A stretch of 64,000 nt of DNA, taken from Tessaracoccus lapidicaptus. Lineage in GTDB: Bacteria; Actinomycetota; Actinomycetes; Propionibacteriales; Propionibacteriaceae. Positions 1 through 7,344 of this stretch are shown piece after piece. A model generated the notes under the pieces. That model saw only the letters and a list, made by a program, of their open reading frames with translations, did not search any database and was not told the DNA's origin. The position numbers were made by a program, and so were the translations under genes. The DNA is taken from positions 1 through 64,000 of the forward strand of contig NZ_MBQD01000020.1 in NCBI RefSeq assembly GCF_001693815.1, written 5' to 3'. The first letter of the stretch is position 1, and each line of letters starts with the position of its first letter.

Positions 1-837
1 GTTGCCCTGGCAGTTCTGGGGCTCGTTGCCAGGGAGCGGTTCGGCGTCGACCCGGATGATGATGTCGTCGATGCCGAGTGAGACAACTGGCTGGGCGATC
101 GCCCCGGTCACCCCGCTGGAGCATTCTGCGCGAGTGACCTCGATAGTGACGGTCGTCGACGTGGCGGTCACGCGCTCGGAGTCGGCGAGAGTCCAGGTCG
201 CGGCTGCGCCCACCTGGGGCGGGATCGTCGCGGTGACATCGGGGATCGCCGGGTTCGAATCTGGCAGGGCGGTCCGGGTCGCGTCGTCAAGCAGCGGGCG
301 GACGGCGTCGTACACCCGGTTGTAGAAGCCGCTGCCGGGGTCGTCGACGCGCCCGGGGGTGCCCGACTCGTCCAGATAGACGGCCGTCGGCAGGATCCGC
401 AGCACCGGGAGGTCCGCGTCGGCGGGGGTGACGACGAAGCCGCGGAAGCCGGGCCCGGGGTCCGGCGGGTCGGCAGGGATCACCTCCCCGGCAGCCGCAC
501 TGTCGCCGATCCTCAGGTACATTTCCTCGGCAACGTCAGGGTCGAGCGGGAGCTGCGGGTTCTCCCGTCCCGAGTAAAGGTCGACCATCACGGTGGTCCG
601 GCCGGGCGGGGCCGCGGGCGCGTCGGAGACTGGCGTGCTGCAGCCCGAGGCGGCCAGTCCGATGCCGGCCACCACGACGATGCCAACGGCTGCCGCCAGC
701 CAGCGCCGTACTGTAGGGGCGGCAGGTTGGTGGCCCGGTCGGGCGGCGCGGTCGACCGGACCGAGCGGGACCGCCGAAACCGGGATTGGCGACGCTCGGC
801 AGAGACTCTCCCGGATCCGGGTCCCGAAATCACTCAT
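1..837 (-). CDS. Membrane-anchored hypothetical protein (C-terminus beyond window)
   Basis: An uninterrupted reading frame begins with ATG at 837 and leaves the window at position 1, giving 279 residues without a stop. The first 45 residues are cytoplasmic-looking, followed by a hydrophobic stretch (around residues 50-65, AAAVGIVVVAGIGLAASG) and a Cys, so it is a single-pass type II membrane protein or an atypical lipoprotein with an extracellular domain. The outer domain is rich in Asp, Pro and Thr and has no motif I recognise. Function unknown. The alternative frames here lack such a hydrophobic anchor, which supports this strand and frame. Confidence 0.65.
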   Translation of the reverse strand, partial: MSDFGTRIRESLCRASPIPVSAVPLGPVDRAARPGHQPAAPTVRRWLAAAVGIVVVAGIGLAASGCSTPVSDAPAAPPGRTTVMVDLYSGRENPQLPLDPDVAEEMYLRIGDSAAAGEVIPADPPDPGPGFRGFVVTPADADLPVLRILPTAVYLDESGTPGRVDDPGSGFYNRVYDAVRPLLDDATRTALPDSNPAIPDVTATIPPQVGAAATWTLADSERVTATSTTVTIEVTRAECSSGVTGAIAQPVVSLGIDDIIIRVDAEPLPGNEPQNCQGN

Positions 838-1067
838 GTCGGAAGTACACACCCGCCTGTGCCGCCACGCCTACCCGGTCCCTGCCTCAACCTCGCCACA
901 ACGGCGATTCAGTCTCGCGAACCCTGATCCGTTGCAGCAACGCTCTACTAACGTCTGATCATGCCGCTCCTGGGACGGTTGAATCCGGTGTGGCAGGTGT
1001 ATGGCCAGACCGAATCGCATCGGTGCCCCTGCCGCGTGACCTTGACTCTTCCGTCCATACTTGCAGG

Positions 1068-1087
1068 AACGTACGTCATAACGTACG
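1068..1087. promoter_or_regulatory. Putative YefM/YoeB operator (direct repeat)
   Basis: Two identical 8-bp copies of AACGTACG lie at 1068-1075 and 1080-1087, 12 bp apart, about 22 bp before the antitoxin start. Each contains the palindrome CGTACG. Phd/YefM antitoxins bind short palindromes in their own promoters, so this is the natural autoregulatory site. Inference from position and symmetry only. Confidence 0.5.
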
Positions 1088-1109
1088 CTTCTTGGTGTAG
1101 GTGGTACCC

Positions 1110-1352
1110 ATGACTGCTGTAAGCGCAACGTCTGCCCGCGCGAACCTGTACCGGTTGATCGACCAGGTCAACGAGGAGTCCGAGCCGCTGACCATCACCG
1201 GCCAGCGTGGCAACGCGGTGCTTATCGGCGAGGAGGACTGGCTCGCCATCCAGGAGACACTGTTCCTGGAGTCGGTACCGGGGTTGGCCGATTCCATCCG
1301 GCGCGCCCGCGCGGAGGGCGTCGACGCGGGCTCGACCGAGCTGGACTGGTGA
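1110..1352 (+). CDS. yefM: Type II antitoxin, Phd/YefM family
   Basis: The 80-residue protein has the Phd/YefM N-terminal DNA-binding fold (SATSARANLYRLIDQVNEES) followed by TITGQRGNAVLIGEEDW, the usual strand-helix signature, and an acidic C-terminal tail (DAGSTELDW) that would wrap the toxin. I chose ATG at 1110 because a GGTGG ribosome-binding site precedes it; GTG at 1101 is an alternative. It overlaps the toxin start by 4 nt (GTGA), as expected for coupled translation. Its role is to neutralise the YoeB-type nuclease encoded next and to repress the operon. Confidence 0.9.
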   Translation: MTAVSATSARANLYRLIDQVNEESEPLTITGQRGNAVLIGEEDWLAIQETLFLESVPGLADSIRRARAEGVDAGSTELDW

Positions 1353-1615
1353 GTCCCTGGACTCTGGTGTACTCAGGCCAAGCCCAGAAGGACGCCAAGA
1401 AGCTGGCCTCCTCAGGGCTGAAGACGAAGGCGCAGCACCTGCTAGAGGTTCTGGCCCAGGATCCGTTCACCACCCCACCCAAGTACGAGAAGTTGGTCGG
1501 CGCCCTCGCTGGCTGCTACTCAAGACGCATCAACATCCAGCACCGACTTGTCTATGAGGTGCTCCCTGAGCGCCACGTCGTCCACATCCTGAGGATGTGG
1601 ACCCACTACGAGTAG
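1349..1615 (+). CDS. yoeB: Type II toxin, Txe/YoeB family mRNA interferase
   Basis: The 88-residue basic protein starts with GTG overlapping the antitoxin stop. It matches Txe/YoeB toxins: an N-terminal WTLVYSGQAQKDAKKL, a middle PPKYEKLVG and a C-terminal RMWTHYE, where the His-Tyr near the end belongs to the catalytic end of the family. YoeB cleaves mRNA in the ribosomal A site. Length is normal for the family, so the module looks intact. Confidence 0.9.
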   Translation: MSPWTLVYSGQAQKDAKKLASSGLKTKAQHLLEVLAQDPFTTPPKYEKLVGALAGCYSRRINIQHRLVYEVLPERHVVHILRMWTHYE

Positions 1616-1718
1616 CCACTCACCGAACATCCGGACATGCCGCTGCTTGGAAGTTCCCGTTGTATTGCGTGTGCACTTCGCTCGGCGCTCGCCGTTCGGA
1701 GATGCGAGGCGACGTTGA

Positions 1719-2465
1719 CTAGCCTGGTTCTGACGCCGTACGCACCATGCTTACGATGAGAATCGCAGCTGAAGCCGCAGACCCTGCTTTCAACCGATTG
1801 GGCTGGCGGTCGTGCTTGACTCCATGCGCCAGGTCGAAGGCACGCGCCACGAGCTTCTTGAGGTCCGCGTTGGCGTTGCCGCCCGCTCGGTCATCCAAGT
1901 AGTTCATGAGGCGGTTCTTCGTGCGGTCCCGAGGAACCTGATCGTCGCCCACGACATCGCTCAGCACCTCTAGCACGCGCACTGCTTGGTTGCCCACAGT
2001 GCTGTAGTCCTGAACTGAGTTGGCTCGCCGCCACGCTGCTCGCAACGACTCGATCTCCACCTCCACAGTGGGCCACCCCGTGGACTCCAGCTCGCGAGCG
2101 AGCAGGTCGCGCTCGTAGGCTAGTAGTTGTTCATGGGCTGGCCGAAGCATCTCCCAAACCGTGTAGGCGCGCCGACGACTACCACTCACATCTAGGTCCG
2201 AAGTGAGATCCGCTGCGATGCCGAGACGATGGCAAATCACTTGCAACGTGCGCAGTGCGTCTTCGGTGATGTAGCGGCCTTCCTCGGTGTCGCCGTCGCG
2301 CCATGCCTCTACCCAGTCCCCTATGGCATCGAGCAGAGTGAGTGCAGCGTCCAGATCGCGTTGATCTTTCAGCTGAGCCCGCCTCGCGTGCTCAAGACGG
2401 TCGCGCTTGAACCTCCCCGTTGAGTGACCCTCTTCGTCAAGTACGAACCATGGCTCAGTGGTCAT
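1719..2465 (-). CDS. Hypothetical protein with HEPN-like C-terminal motif
   Basis: A 248-residue, mostly helical, charged protein. I do not recognise it with certainty. The C-terminal third contains R208-AFDLA-H214 followed by GVKH and an Ala-rich helix, which resembles the R-x(4-6)-H motif of HEPN nucleases and the 'HG...H' pattern of abortive-infection C-terminal domains. It sits between two toxin-antitoxin modules and its codons are visibly less GC-rich than those of the core genes, fitting an acquired defence-type gene. ATG at 2465 is used; GTG at 2471 is possible. No clear ribosome-binding site is visible. Confidence 0.55.
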   Translation of the reverse strand: MTTEPWFVLDEEGHSTGRFKRDRLEHARRAQLKDQRDLDAALTLLDAIGDWVEAWRDGDTEEGRYITEDALRTLQVICHRLGIAADLTSDLDVSGSRRRAYTVWEMLRPAHEQLLAYERDLLARELESTGWPTVEVEIESLRAAWRRANSVQDYSTVGNQAVRVLEVLSDVVGDDQVPRDRTKNRLMNYLDDRAGGNANADLKKLVARAFDLAHGVKHDRQPNRLKAGSAASAAILIVSMVRTASEPG

Positions 2466-2676
2466 GGACACTGATCGTAGGCCGCGCCGAAGTTCGGCGA
2501 ATGGGCCCAGGGATCACATCGCGCACGCGAGGGGAGACCGGCTCGCGAGTGCGCGCTCACGGAGCTCGCCGCGCGGCGTGCGATGCCTCGACACGATGGC
2601 CGCTTCCGCGACGCAGTGGAATCGAGCTGCCAGAGTCATTCATGGCACTCACCCCACGCGATCTGGAGACCAAGTA

Positions 2677-3195
2677 ATGGAGTTCGACCTCATCCTGAAG
2701 CCCCTCAGCACGTTGGCGACACCCCTGTTCTTGCGATTGGGCCAAGAGTTGCAGAGCAAAGTACTGAAGAACCAAGCTGACGGTGGCACTCCAGATCAGC
2801 GCTTTGCCGCGTATGAGCGCCTTCGGCGGTCGTGCGTCGAGATCCGGACCGTCCTGGACATCTTGTGGTCGCTGCCGGTTGATCTCCTGGGATCCCTCAT
2901 CTCGCTGCCGCTCCGCTTCCGCCTTCTCCATCAGCTGCCGGCCATGGGGGCCGCCGTTAATGATGCTTTTCTCGGCGTCGCGGTGGTGGGGCGCCCAGAG
3001 GTGCTCGAGTCGACGATGCAACTCGCGGAAGCGCTGCAGGCAACACTCAGAGCACAAGAACGAGCGGCGGGTTCCTCAAAGGGAAGGCGGCGAAGGAAAG
3101 GGCGGACAGACTGGAGCGGTTTCGACGAAGCACTAGCCGACTTCGTGGCCTGCTGCCGGAGCGATCTGGGCATCCGAGCAGCAGACAAGAAGTAG
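2677..3195 (+). CDS. Hypothetical protein in toxin-antitoxin island
   Basis: The 172-residue protein has an N-terminal helical segment (LSTLATPLFLRLGQELQSKV), a hydrophobic middle (around residues 65-85, WSLPVDLLGSLISLPLRF) and a basic linker SSKGRRRRKGRTDW before an acidic C-terminal helix. The start at 2677 has a GGAGA site ten bases upstream; the frame stays open further upstream but that part overlaps the divergent neighbour and looks non-coding. No domain is recognised. It is divergent from the HEPN-like gene, sharing a roughly 210-bp upstream region, so the two may form one accessory unit. Confidence 0.55.
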   Translation: MEFDLILKPLSTLATPLFLRLGQELQSKVLKNQADGGTPDQRFAAYERLRRSCVEIRTVLDILWSLPVDLLGSLISLPLRFRLLHQLPAMGAAVNDAFLGVAVVGRPEVLESTMQLAEALQATLRAQERAAGSSKGRRRRKGRTDWSGFDEALADFVACCRSDLGIRAADKK

Positions 3196-3285
3196 ACCCC
3201 CGGCCAGGGCCTGAAGACGTCCGCATCTGCCGCTGTCGGGGCGATCGGCAGTGCCGAGCGGGTCGGTCGCGGGTACCCTCGGTGC

Positions 3286-3606
3286 ATGAGCATCGTGACG
3301 GCCGAGAGCGCGTCGCTGCGTGCAGCGATCGTCGCGCATCGTGATGCCCTGGACGGCATCCTTCGTCGCTATCGGGCGGCCAACCCGAGACTGTTCGGCT
3401 CCGTGGCCCGTGGCGACGCCACTGGGGACAGTGACATCGATTTGCTTGTGGACTTGCTGCCCGGCGGGGGGAACGACCTGCTCCGCGTTTCCGGCGTCGC
3501 CGAAGAGTTGAGCCAGGTCCTTGGGGCGAGGGTCGACGTCGTGTCCGCGTCACTGCTGCGGGATAACGTGTCGTCCAGCGCTCTAGCCGACGCGGTGCCG
3601 TTGTGA
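3286..3606 (+). CDS. mntA: MntA-type minimal nucleotidyltransferase antitoxin
   Basis: The 106-residue protein carries the polymerase-beta superfamily signature GSVARG (residues 38-43) and D50-I-D52, the metal-binding Asp pair of minimal nucleotidyltransferases. In the type VII toxin-antitoxin system this enzyme AMPylates a Tyr next to the active site of the HEPN partner and thereby inactivates it. It overlaps the HepT gene by 4 nt (GTGA). All key residues are present, so activity is expected. Confidence 0.92.
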   Translation: MSIVTAESASLRAAIVAHRDALDGILRRYRAANPRLFGSVARGDATGDSDIDLLVDLLPGGGNDLLRVSGVAEELSQVLGARVDVVSASLLRDNVSSSALADAVPL

Positions 3607-3923
3607 CCCGATCTGATCAGGAGCGGTTCGCCGACATTCTCCACGCCATTCAGCGTTGCCAGGATTACGAGCCCTACCTCCGGACCGACGAGTTCGCCTC
3701 TATGGCCTACGACGCGGTTCTGCGCAATCTGGCCGTGATCGGCGAGGCGGTCCGAGCCCTTCCGGTTGAGACGCGAGATGGGATGCCCGACATTCCTTGG
3801 GCTGCGATCGCGGGGCTACGGAACATCGTTGTTCACGAGTACTTCCGAGTGAATCCCGACCTGATTCTTGACCTCATTGATCACGAACTCGCCACGCTGG
3901 CCGCACGGCTGCGTGACATCTGA
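3603..3923 (+). CDS. hepT: HepT-type HEPN ribonuclease toxin
   Basis: The 106-residue all-helical protein has the complete HEPN motif R73-NIVV-H78-E-Y80 (R-x4-H-x-Y). Known HepT toxins act as RNases and are silenced by AMPylation of the motif Tyr by MntA. The GTG start overlaps the mntA stop. The motif Tyr that would be modified is Y80. Convergent to the HigBA module downstream with an 83-nt gap. Confidence 0.92.
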   Translation: MTRSDQERFADILHAIQRCQDYEPYLRTDEFASMAYDAVLRNLAVIGEAVRALPVETRDGMPDIPWAAIAGLRNIVVHEYFRVNPDLILDLIDHELATLAARLRDI

Positions 3924-4006
3924 TCCACCGGCAGCGACACCCGATGGCAGAAATGCCGACATCCGTGGAGGCCCCAGCGACGCGCGCTCATGCCGCTCCA
4001 ACGAAG

Positions 4007-4309
4007 TCAGACGGCCTTGAGCGGCTCGATCCGGTCGAGGGTGTTGCCGAGGTGGTCCTTCTCGACCTCGAGGTCGAAGCGGGTCTGGAGGTTGAGCCAG
4101 AACCTGTCGGTGGTGCCGAAGTAGCGAGCCAGCCGCAGCGCTGTGTCGGCCGTGATGCGACGCTTGCCGTGCACGATCTCGTTGATCCGACGTGGGGGTA
4201 CGCCGATCGCGACGGCGAGCCGGTTCTGGCTGATCTGCAGCGGCTCCAGGAACTCGTCCATCAGGATCTCGCCCGGGTGGATCGGTGGGATCGCTGTTGT
4301 TGATGTCAT
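4007..4309 (-). CDS. higA: HigA-type antitoxin, XRE family
   Basis: The 100-residue protein belongs to the VapI/HigA family: it opens with PPIHPGEILMDEFLEPL, then a Cro/C1 helix-turn-helix (SQNRLAVAIGVPPRRINEIV) and HGKRRITADTALRLARYFGT. ATG at 4309 follows a GAGGTGCC ribosome-binding site. It lies 13 nt after the HigB gene on the same strand, giving the toxin-first order typical of higBA loci. It would bind both the toxin and the operator overlapping the higB start. Confidence 0.92.
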   Translation of the reverse strand: MTSTTAIPPIHPGEILMDEFLEPLQISQNRLAVAIGVPPRRINEIVHGKRRITADTALRLARYFGTTDRFWLNLQTRFDLEVEKDHLGNTLDRIEPLKAV

Positions 4310-4322
4310 GGGTGGCACCTCC

Positions 4323-4604
4323 TCAGTGGTAGTCGACGATTTCGACGTCAGTGGGTCCGGCGTCGGTCCAGGTGAAGCAGATCCGCCATTGCTGGTTGAT
4401 CCGGATGCTGTGCTGTCCAGCCCTGTCTCCGCGGAGTGCCTCGAGCCGGTTGCCGGGAGGTATCCGGAGGTCATCCAGGATCTCGGCGGCATCCAGCATC
4501 ACCAGCTTCCGCAGGGCGACCCGTTCGATTCGCGGGTCGATGCTCTTGACCCGTTGTCGTGACCAGAGCCGTTCGGTTGCCGGGTCCCTGAAGGATCTGA
4601 TCAC
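4323..4604 (-). CDS. higB: HigB-type toxin, RelE superfamily
   Basis: The 93-residue basic protein matches the HigB/RelE fold: MIRSFRDPATERLW at the N-terminus, the central RKLVMLDAAEILDDLRIPPGNRLEAL and the C-terminal strand SIRINQQWRICFTW. Family members are ribosome-dependent mRNA interferases. The start is GTG at 4604. The -10-like TATAGT (on this strand) ends only about 7 nt before the start codon, so the transcript is probably leaderless. Confidence 0.9.
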   Translation of the reverse strand: MIRSFRDPATERLWSRQRVKSIDPRIERVALRKLVMLDAAEILDDLRIPPGNRLEALRGDRAGQHSIRINQQWRICFTWTDAGPTDVEIVDYH

Positions 4605-4610
4605 TCATCC

Positions 4611-4632
4611 ACTATAACGCAACGCGTCATAT
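4611..4632 (-). promoter_or_regulatory. higBA promoter and palindromic operator
   Basis: On the minus strand TATAGT (4616-4611) is a good -10 element directly before the higB GTG. An inverted repeat with 9-bp arms (CTATAACGC at 4612-4620 and GCGTCATAT at 4624-4632, 7 of 9 pairs matching) overlaps it, which is where HigA would bind to shut off transcription. Confidence 0.55.
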
Positions 4633-4710
4633 CCGGCACGCGGCGTTGGATGTGGGAGATGGGGTCCCCGCGCTGGGACGCGCGTGGGGACCCCTGCCCA
4701 TTGCCGTCGG

Positions 4711-5346
4711 TCAGGCACCGAAGGCAGCGCGACCCTGTGTGGCGGAGGTACCCAGATCGCTCTTGGGGAGGGCGTGGCCGGCGGTGACGGCCGCAGTCCA
4801 TGCCTGAGTGGTTGCGACGGCGGCGAAGTTGGAGTGCAGGAGTACGAGCAGGGTCTCGTGGAGCTGGTCCGCGGAGACCTGGCCGGCCTCGTTGGCCAGG
4901 TGGATGGCGCCGGTGGCGTCGGAGAGGATCTCTGCCGCCAGGCCGAGCTCCTCGGCGCCCACGGCCGTGGCGATGTCGCAGTTGTTGGTCATGTAGCCGA
5001 CGATCGTGATGGTGTCGATCTCTCGTTCGGCCAACCACTGGGCGACGTCGGTGCCGGCGAAGACACTGCCCTTGACCTTGCTGACGCGCTTCCATGACGG
5101 GTTCAGGCGCTCCTCGATCTCCGGGTGCAGCGACCAGCTTTCGCTGCCGACGGCGAAGACGGGCGCACCCTGCGGCAGTTCGTGCTGCACGACGACAACG
5201 GGCAGGTCCTGCTGCTGTGCGACCTCGATGGCGGCCACGATGTTGGCGAGCGTCTGGTCGCGCGGCGGGGCCTGGATCTGGAGGATCCCGGTGAAGTACT
5301 CCTGCTGGACGTCAACGACGATGAGTGCTCGGCGGGGGGCGGTCAT
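4711..5346 (-). CDS. Cysteine hydrolase, isochorismatase family
   Basis: The 211-residue protein has the catalytic triad of isochorismatase-like hydrolases: D12 (LIVVDVQQEYF), a Lys near 92 (SKVKGSVFAGT) and C123 in GYMTNNCD after the cis-peptide region. These enzymes hydrolyse amides or ethers such as nicotinamide, N-carbamoyl compounds or isochorismate; the exact substrate cannot be read. ATG at 5346 has GGAGAC five bases upstream. It is divergent from a GlxA-family regulator, which commonly controls such neighbours. Confidence 0.88.
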   Translation of the reverse strand: MTAPRRALIVVDVQQEYFTGILQIQAPPRDQTLANIVAAIEVAQQQDLPVVVVQHELPQGAPVFAVGSESWSLHPEIEERLNPSWKRVSKVKGSVFAGTDVAQWLAEREIDTITIVGYMTNNCDIATAVGAEELGLAAEILSDATGAIHLANEAGQVSADQLHETLLVLLHSNFAAVATTQAWTAAVTAGHALPKSDLGTSATQGRAAFGA

Positions 5347-5450
5347 GGTTGTCTCCTTCAATTGGGGGAACTGACGGGATCCAGCATCGTGGGGCGCGGC
5401 GGGTATCGTGAGTGGCACGAAAGACGTTCGTCGATGGAATCGGGCCAATC

Positions 5451-6404
5451 ATGCGGATTGCTGTTCACGCCTTCGACGGCATCACGATGTTCCACCTCGC
5501 CGCCCCCTTGCTCGTTTTCGGTGAGGTCGGCCGTCAGGGCCTGGCCGCGGGGTGGGGTCCGGTCGTGTGGACCCGCGACGGTCGCGGCATCCGGACAGCC
5601 GAAGGCCCCCGCATCGAGGACGTCAGGGGCCCAGACGCGGTGGAGGACGCCGACCTGGTGGTCCTGCCATCCTGGCCGATCGATCTGCCCATGACCGACG
5701 AGCCCCTCACAGCCAGGATCCGCGCCGCGCACGCACGCGGAAGCCGGATCGCCGGCCTGTGCCTGGGGGCCTTCCCGGTGGTCGACAGCGGCCTGCTCGA
5801 CGGCCGCGGGGCCGTGACCCACTGGGGGTCAGCGGGGGAGCTCGCACGCCGTCGCCCCGAGGTGGAGGTCCGGCCCGCCGCGCTCTACGTCGACCACGGG
5901 GACGTCCTCACCTCGGCCGGCACGGCGTCGGCCATCGACGCCTGCCTGCACATCGTCCGATCCCACCTGGGCTCGGCCGCCGCAGCCACCGTCGCCCGCA
6001 GCCTCGTCGTCGCGCCCCACCGCGACGGGGACCAGGCCCAGTACATCGATCGGCCGATGCCCCAGCACGGGGGCGTGGGGCACCTCGGACCGACCATCGA
6101 CTGGGCCCTGGCCCACCTCGACCAGGACCTCGGGGTCGACGACCTCGCGGCCCACGCGCGCATGAGCCGCCGCAACTTCACGCGACGGTTCGCGGAGGCC
6201 ACGGGCACCACTCCCGCGCGCTGGGTCCTGGCTCGCCGCCTCGACGAGGCCCGGCGTCTCCTGGAGACGACGGCGTGGCCGGTCACGCGCATCGCCGCCG
6301 CCTGTGGCTTCACCAGCGTCGTGACGTTCAGGCAGAACTTCACCGCCACCTACGCGACCACGCCCACCTCCTATCGCCAGCGATTCTCGGCTTCCTCGAC
6401 GTGA
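5451..6404 (+). CDS. GlxA-family transcriptional regulator (DJ-1/PfpI domain + AraC HTH)
   Basis: The 317-residue protein starts with MRIAVHAFDGITMFHLAAP, the opening strand of the DJ-1/PfpI-like domain. It contains GLCLGAFPVVDSGLLDGRGAVTHW with a nucleophile-elbow-type Cys and TSAGTASAIDACLHIV. It ends with an AraC-type double helix-turn-helix (DDLAAHARMSRRNFTRRFAE and ITRIAAACGFTSVVTFRQNF-like region). The protein probably senses a small metabolite or amide and regulates itself and the divergent hydrolase. The ATG at 5451 is preferred because it starts the domain; the frame also has a GTG at 5412. Confidence 0.88.
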   Translation: MRIAVHAFDGITMFHLAAPLLVFGEVGRQGLAAGWGPVVWTRDGRGIRTAEGPRIEDVRGPDAVEDADLVVLPSWPIDLPMTDEPLTARIRAAHARGSRIAGLCLGAFPVVDSGLLDGRGAVTHWGSAGELARRRPEVEVRPAALYVDHGDVLTSAGTASAIDACLHIVRSHLGSAAAATVARSLVVAPHRDGDQAQYIDRPMPQHGGVGHLGPTIDWALAHLDQDLGVDDLAAHARMSRRNFTRRFAEATGTTPARWVLARRLDEARRLLETTAWPVTRIAAACGFTSVVTFRQNFTATYATTPTSYRQRFSASST

Positions 6405-6461
6405 CGCTCTTCCGGCCGTGAGAACCATCTAGCATCGCAGCATCAGAAGGGATGAGGTGCG

Positions 6462-7049
6462 ATGAGGGTGGTGGACCGGGCAGCCGCGCGCTTGGCGCGT
6501 GGGGTGCGGGGCTGGATGGTCCTAGTGGCATTGGTGTTGTTCGCGGTGTTCACCGCGACGGTGCTGCCAGCCCAGGCTGAGGCCGCGGCTTCCTACACGG
6601 TCCGCTACGGCGCACCGGACACATCCCTGTGGTACTCCCCGGACGACTTGTACGCAGCGGCCGAGGCGTGGGGACGAGAGGGGCGAGCCGCCTACGTCGA
6701 CGCGCGCGTGACGTTCGATGTCGTCTGGCCGCTGGTGTATGGGGCGTTCCTGGTGACGGCGCTCGCGTGGGTCTGGGCGCGAGGGACGGTTTCTGGGAGC
6801 CGGTGGCGAGGGGTGGCCCTGCTGCCGGGGGTCGCGGTGGCGCTGGACTACGCCGAGAACATCTGCGCCGCGACGGTGATGGCACGGTATCCGGCCGGGA
6901 CACCGGTGCTCGCGGAGTTGGCGCCGTTCTTCACCGCCGGCAAGTGGCTGGCCCTGGCGGCGAGCTTCATCCTGCTGGTGGTGGGCGTGATCGTCGCCCT
7001 CACAGCGCGGTGGGGCCGCCGCAGTCCGCGCCCGCGCAGCTCCGCGTGA
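6462..7049 (+). CDS. Hypothetical membrane protein
   Basis: A 195-residue protein with about four membrane segments: around residues 18-38 (GWMVLVALVLFAVFTATVLP), 85-105, 115-132 and 160-182. A roughly 45-residue loop rich in Tyr and Ala follows the first helix. The C-terminus is basic (RWGRRSPRPRSS), suggesting it is cytosolic. No family function known to me. ATG at 6462 follows AGGGATGAGGTGCG, which contains a plausible ribosome-binding site. Confidence 0.75.
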   Translation: MRVVDRAAARLARGVRGWMVLVALVLFAVFTATVLPAQAEAAASYTVRYGAPDTSLWYSPDDLYAAAEAWGREGRAAYVDARVTFDVVWPLVYGAFLVTALAWVWARGTVSGSRWRGVALLPGVAVALDYAENICAATVMARYPAGTPVLAELAPFFTAGKWLALAASFILLVVGVIVALTARWGRRSPRPRSSA

Positions 7050-7065
7050 GGCCGTCAGAACCCTG

Positions 7066-7344
7066 ATGGGTGATCGGCTGAACTACTCGCCTGAGGAACT
7101 CGCGTCGATCGTGAACCTGAGTGCGTCGCATACCGCGTCGCTGTTCCGATCTGCCGTTGGCACGAGCATCACCGATTACATCAAGCACCAGCGGTGCGCA
7201 AAGGCCCGTGAGCTCTTGATGACCACCAATTACTCCGTCACGCAGATTGGTCGACTGGTGGGCTACAGCGACCCCCTCTACTTCTCGCGGCAGTTCACCA
7301 GCGTCAACGGGGTCTCACCTCGGGCGTTCCGGGCCTCCCGCTGA
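7066..7344 (+). pseudogene. AraC-type DNA-binding domain, probable remnant
   Basis: The 92 residues cover almost exactly one AraC C-terminal domain: first HTH (EELASIVNLSASHTASLF), linker ITDYIKHQRCAKARELLM and second HTH (TQIGRLVGYSDPLYFSRQF), ending SPRAFR. There is no N-terminal sensor domain, and the first helix already seems to begin before the ATG. The upstream codons (EAVRTL) fit the family but run back into the preceding membrane-protein gene without an obvious start. Most likely a truncated AraC regulator left after a deletion; a short functional regulator is less likely. It overlaps the convergent DUF1697 gene by 30 nt. Confidence 0.6.
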
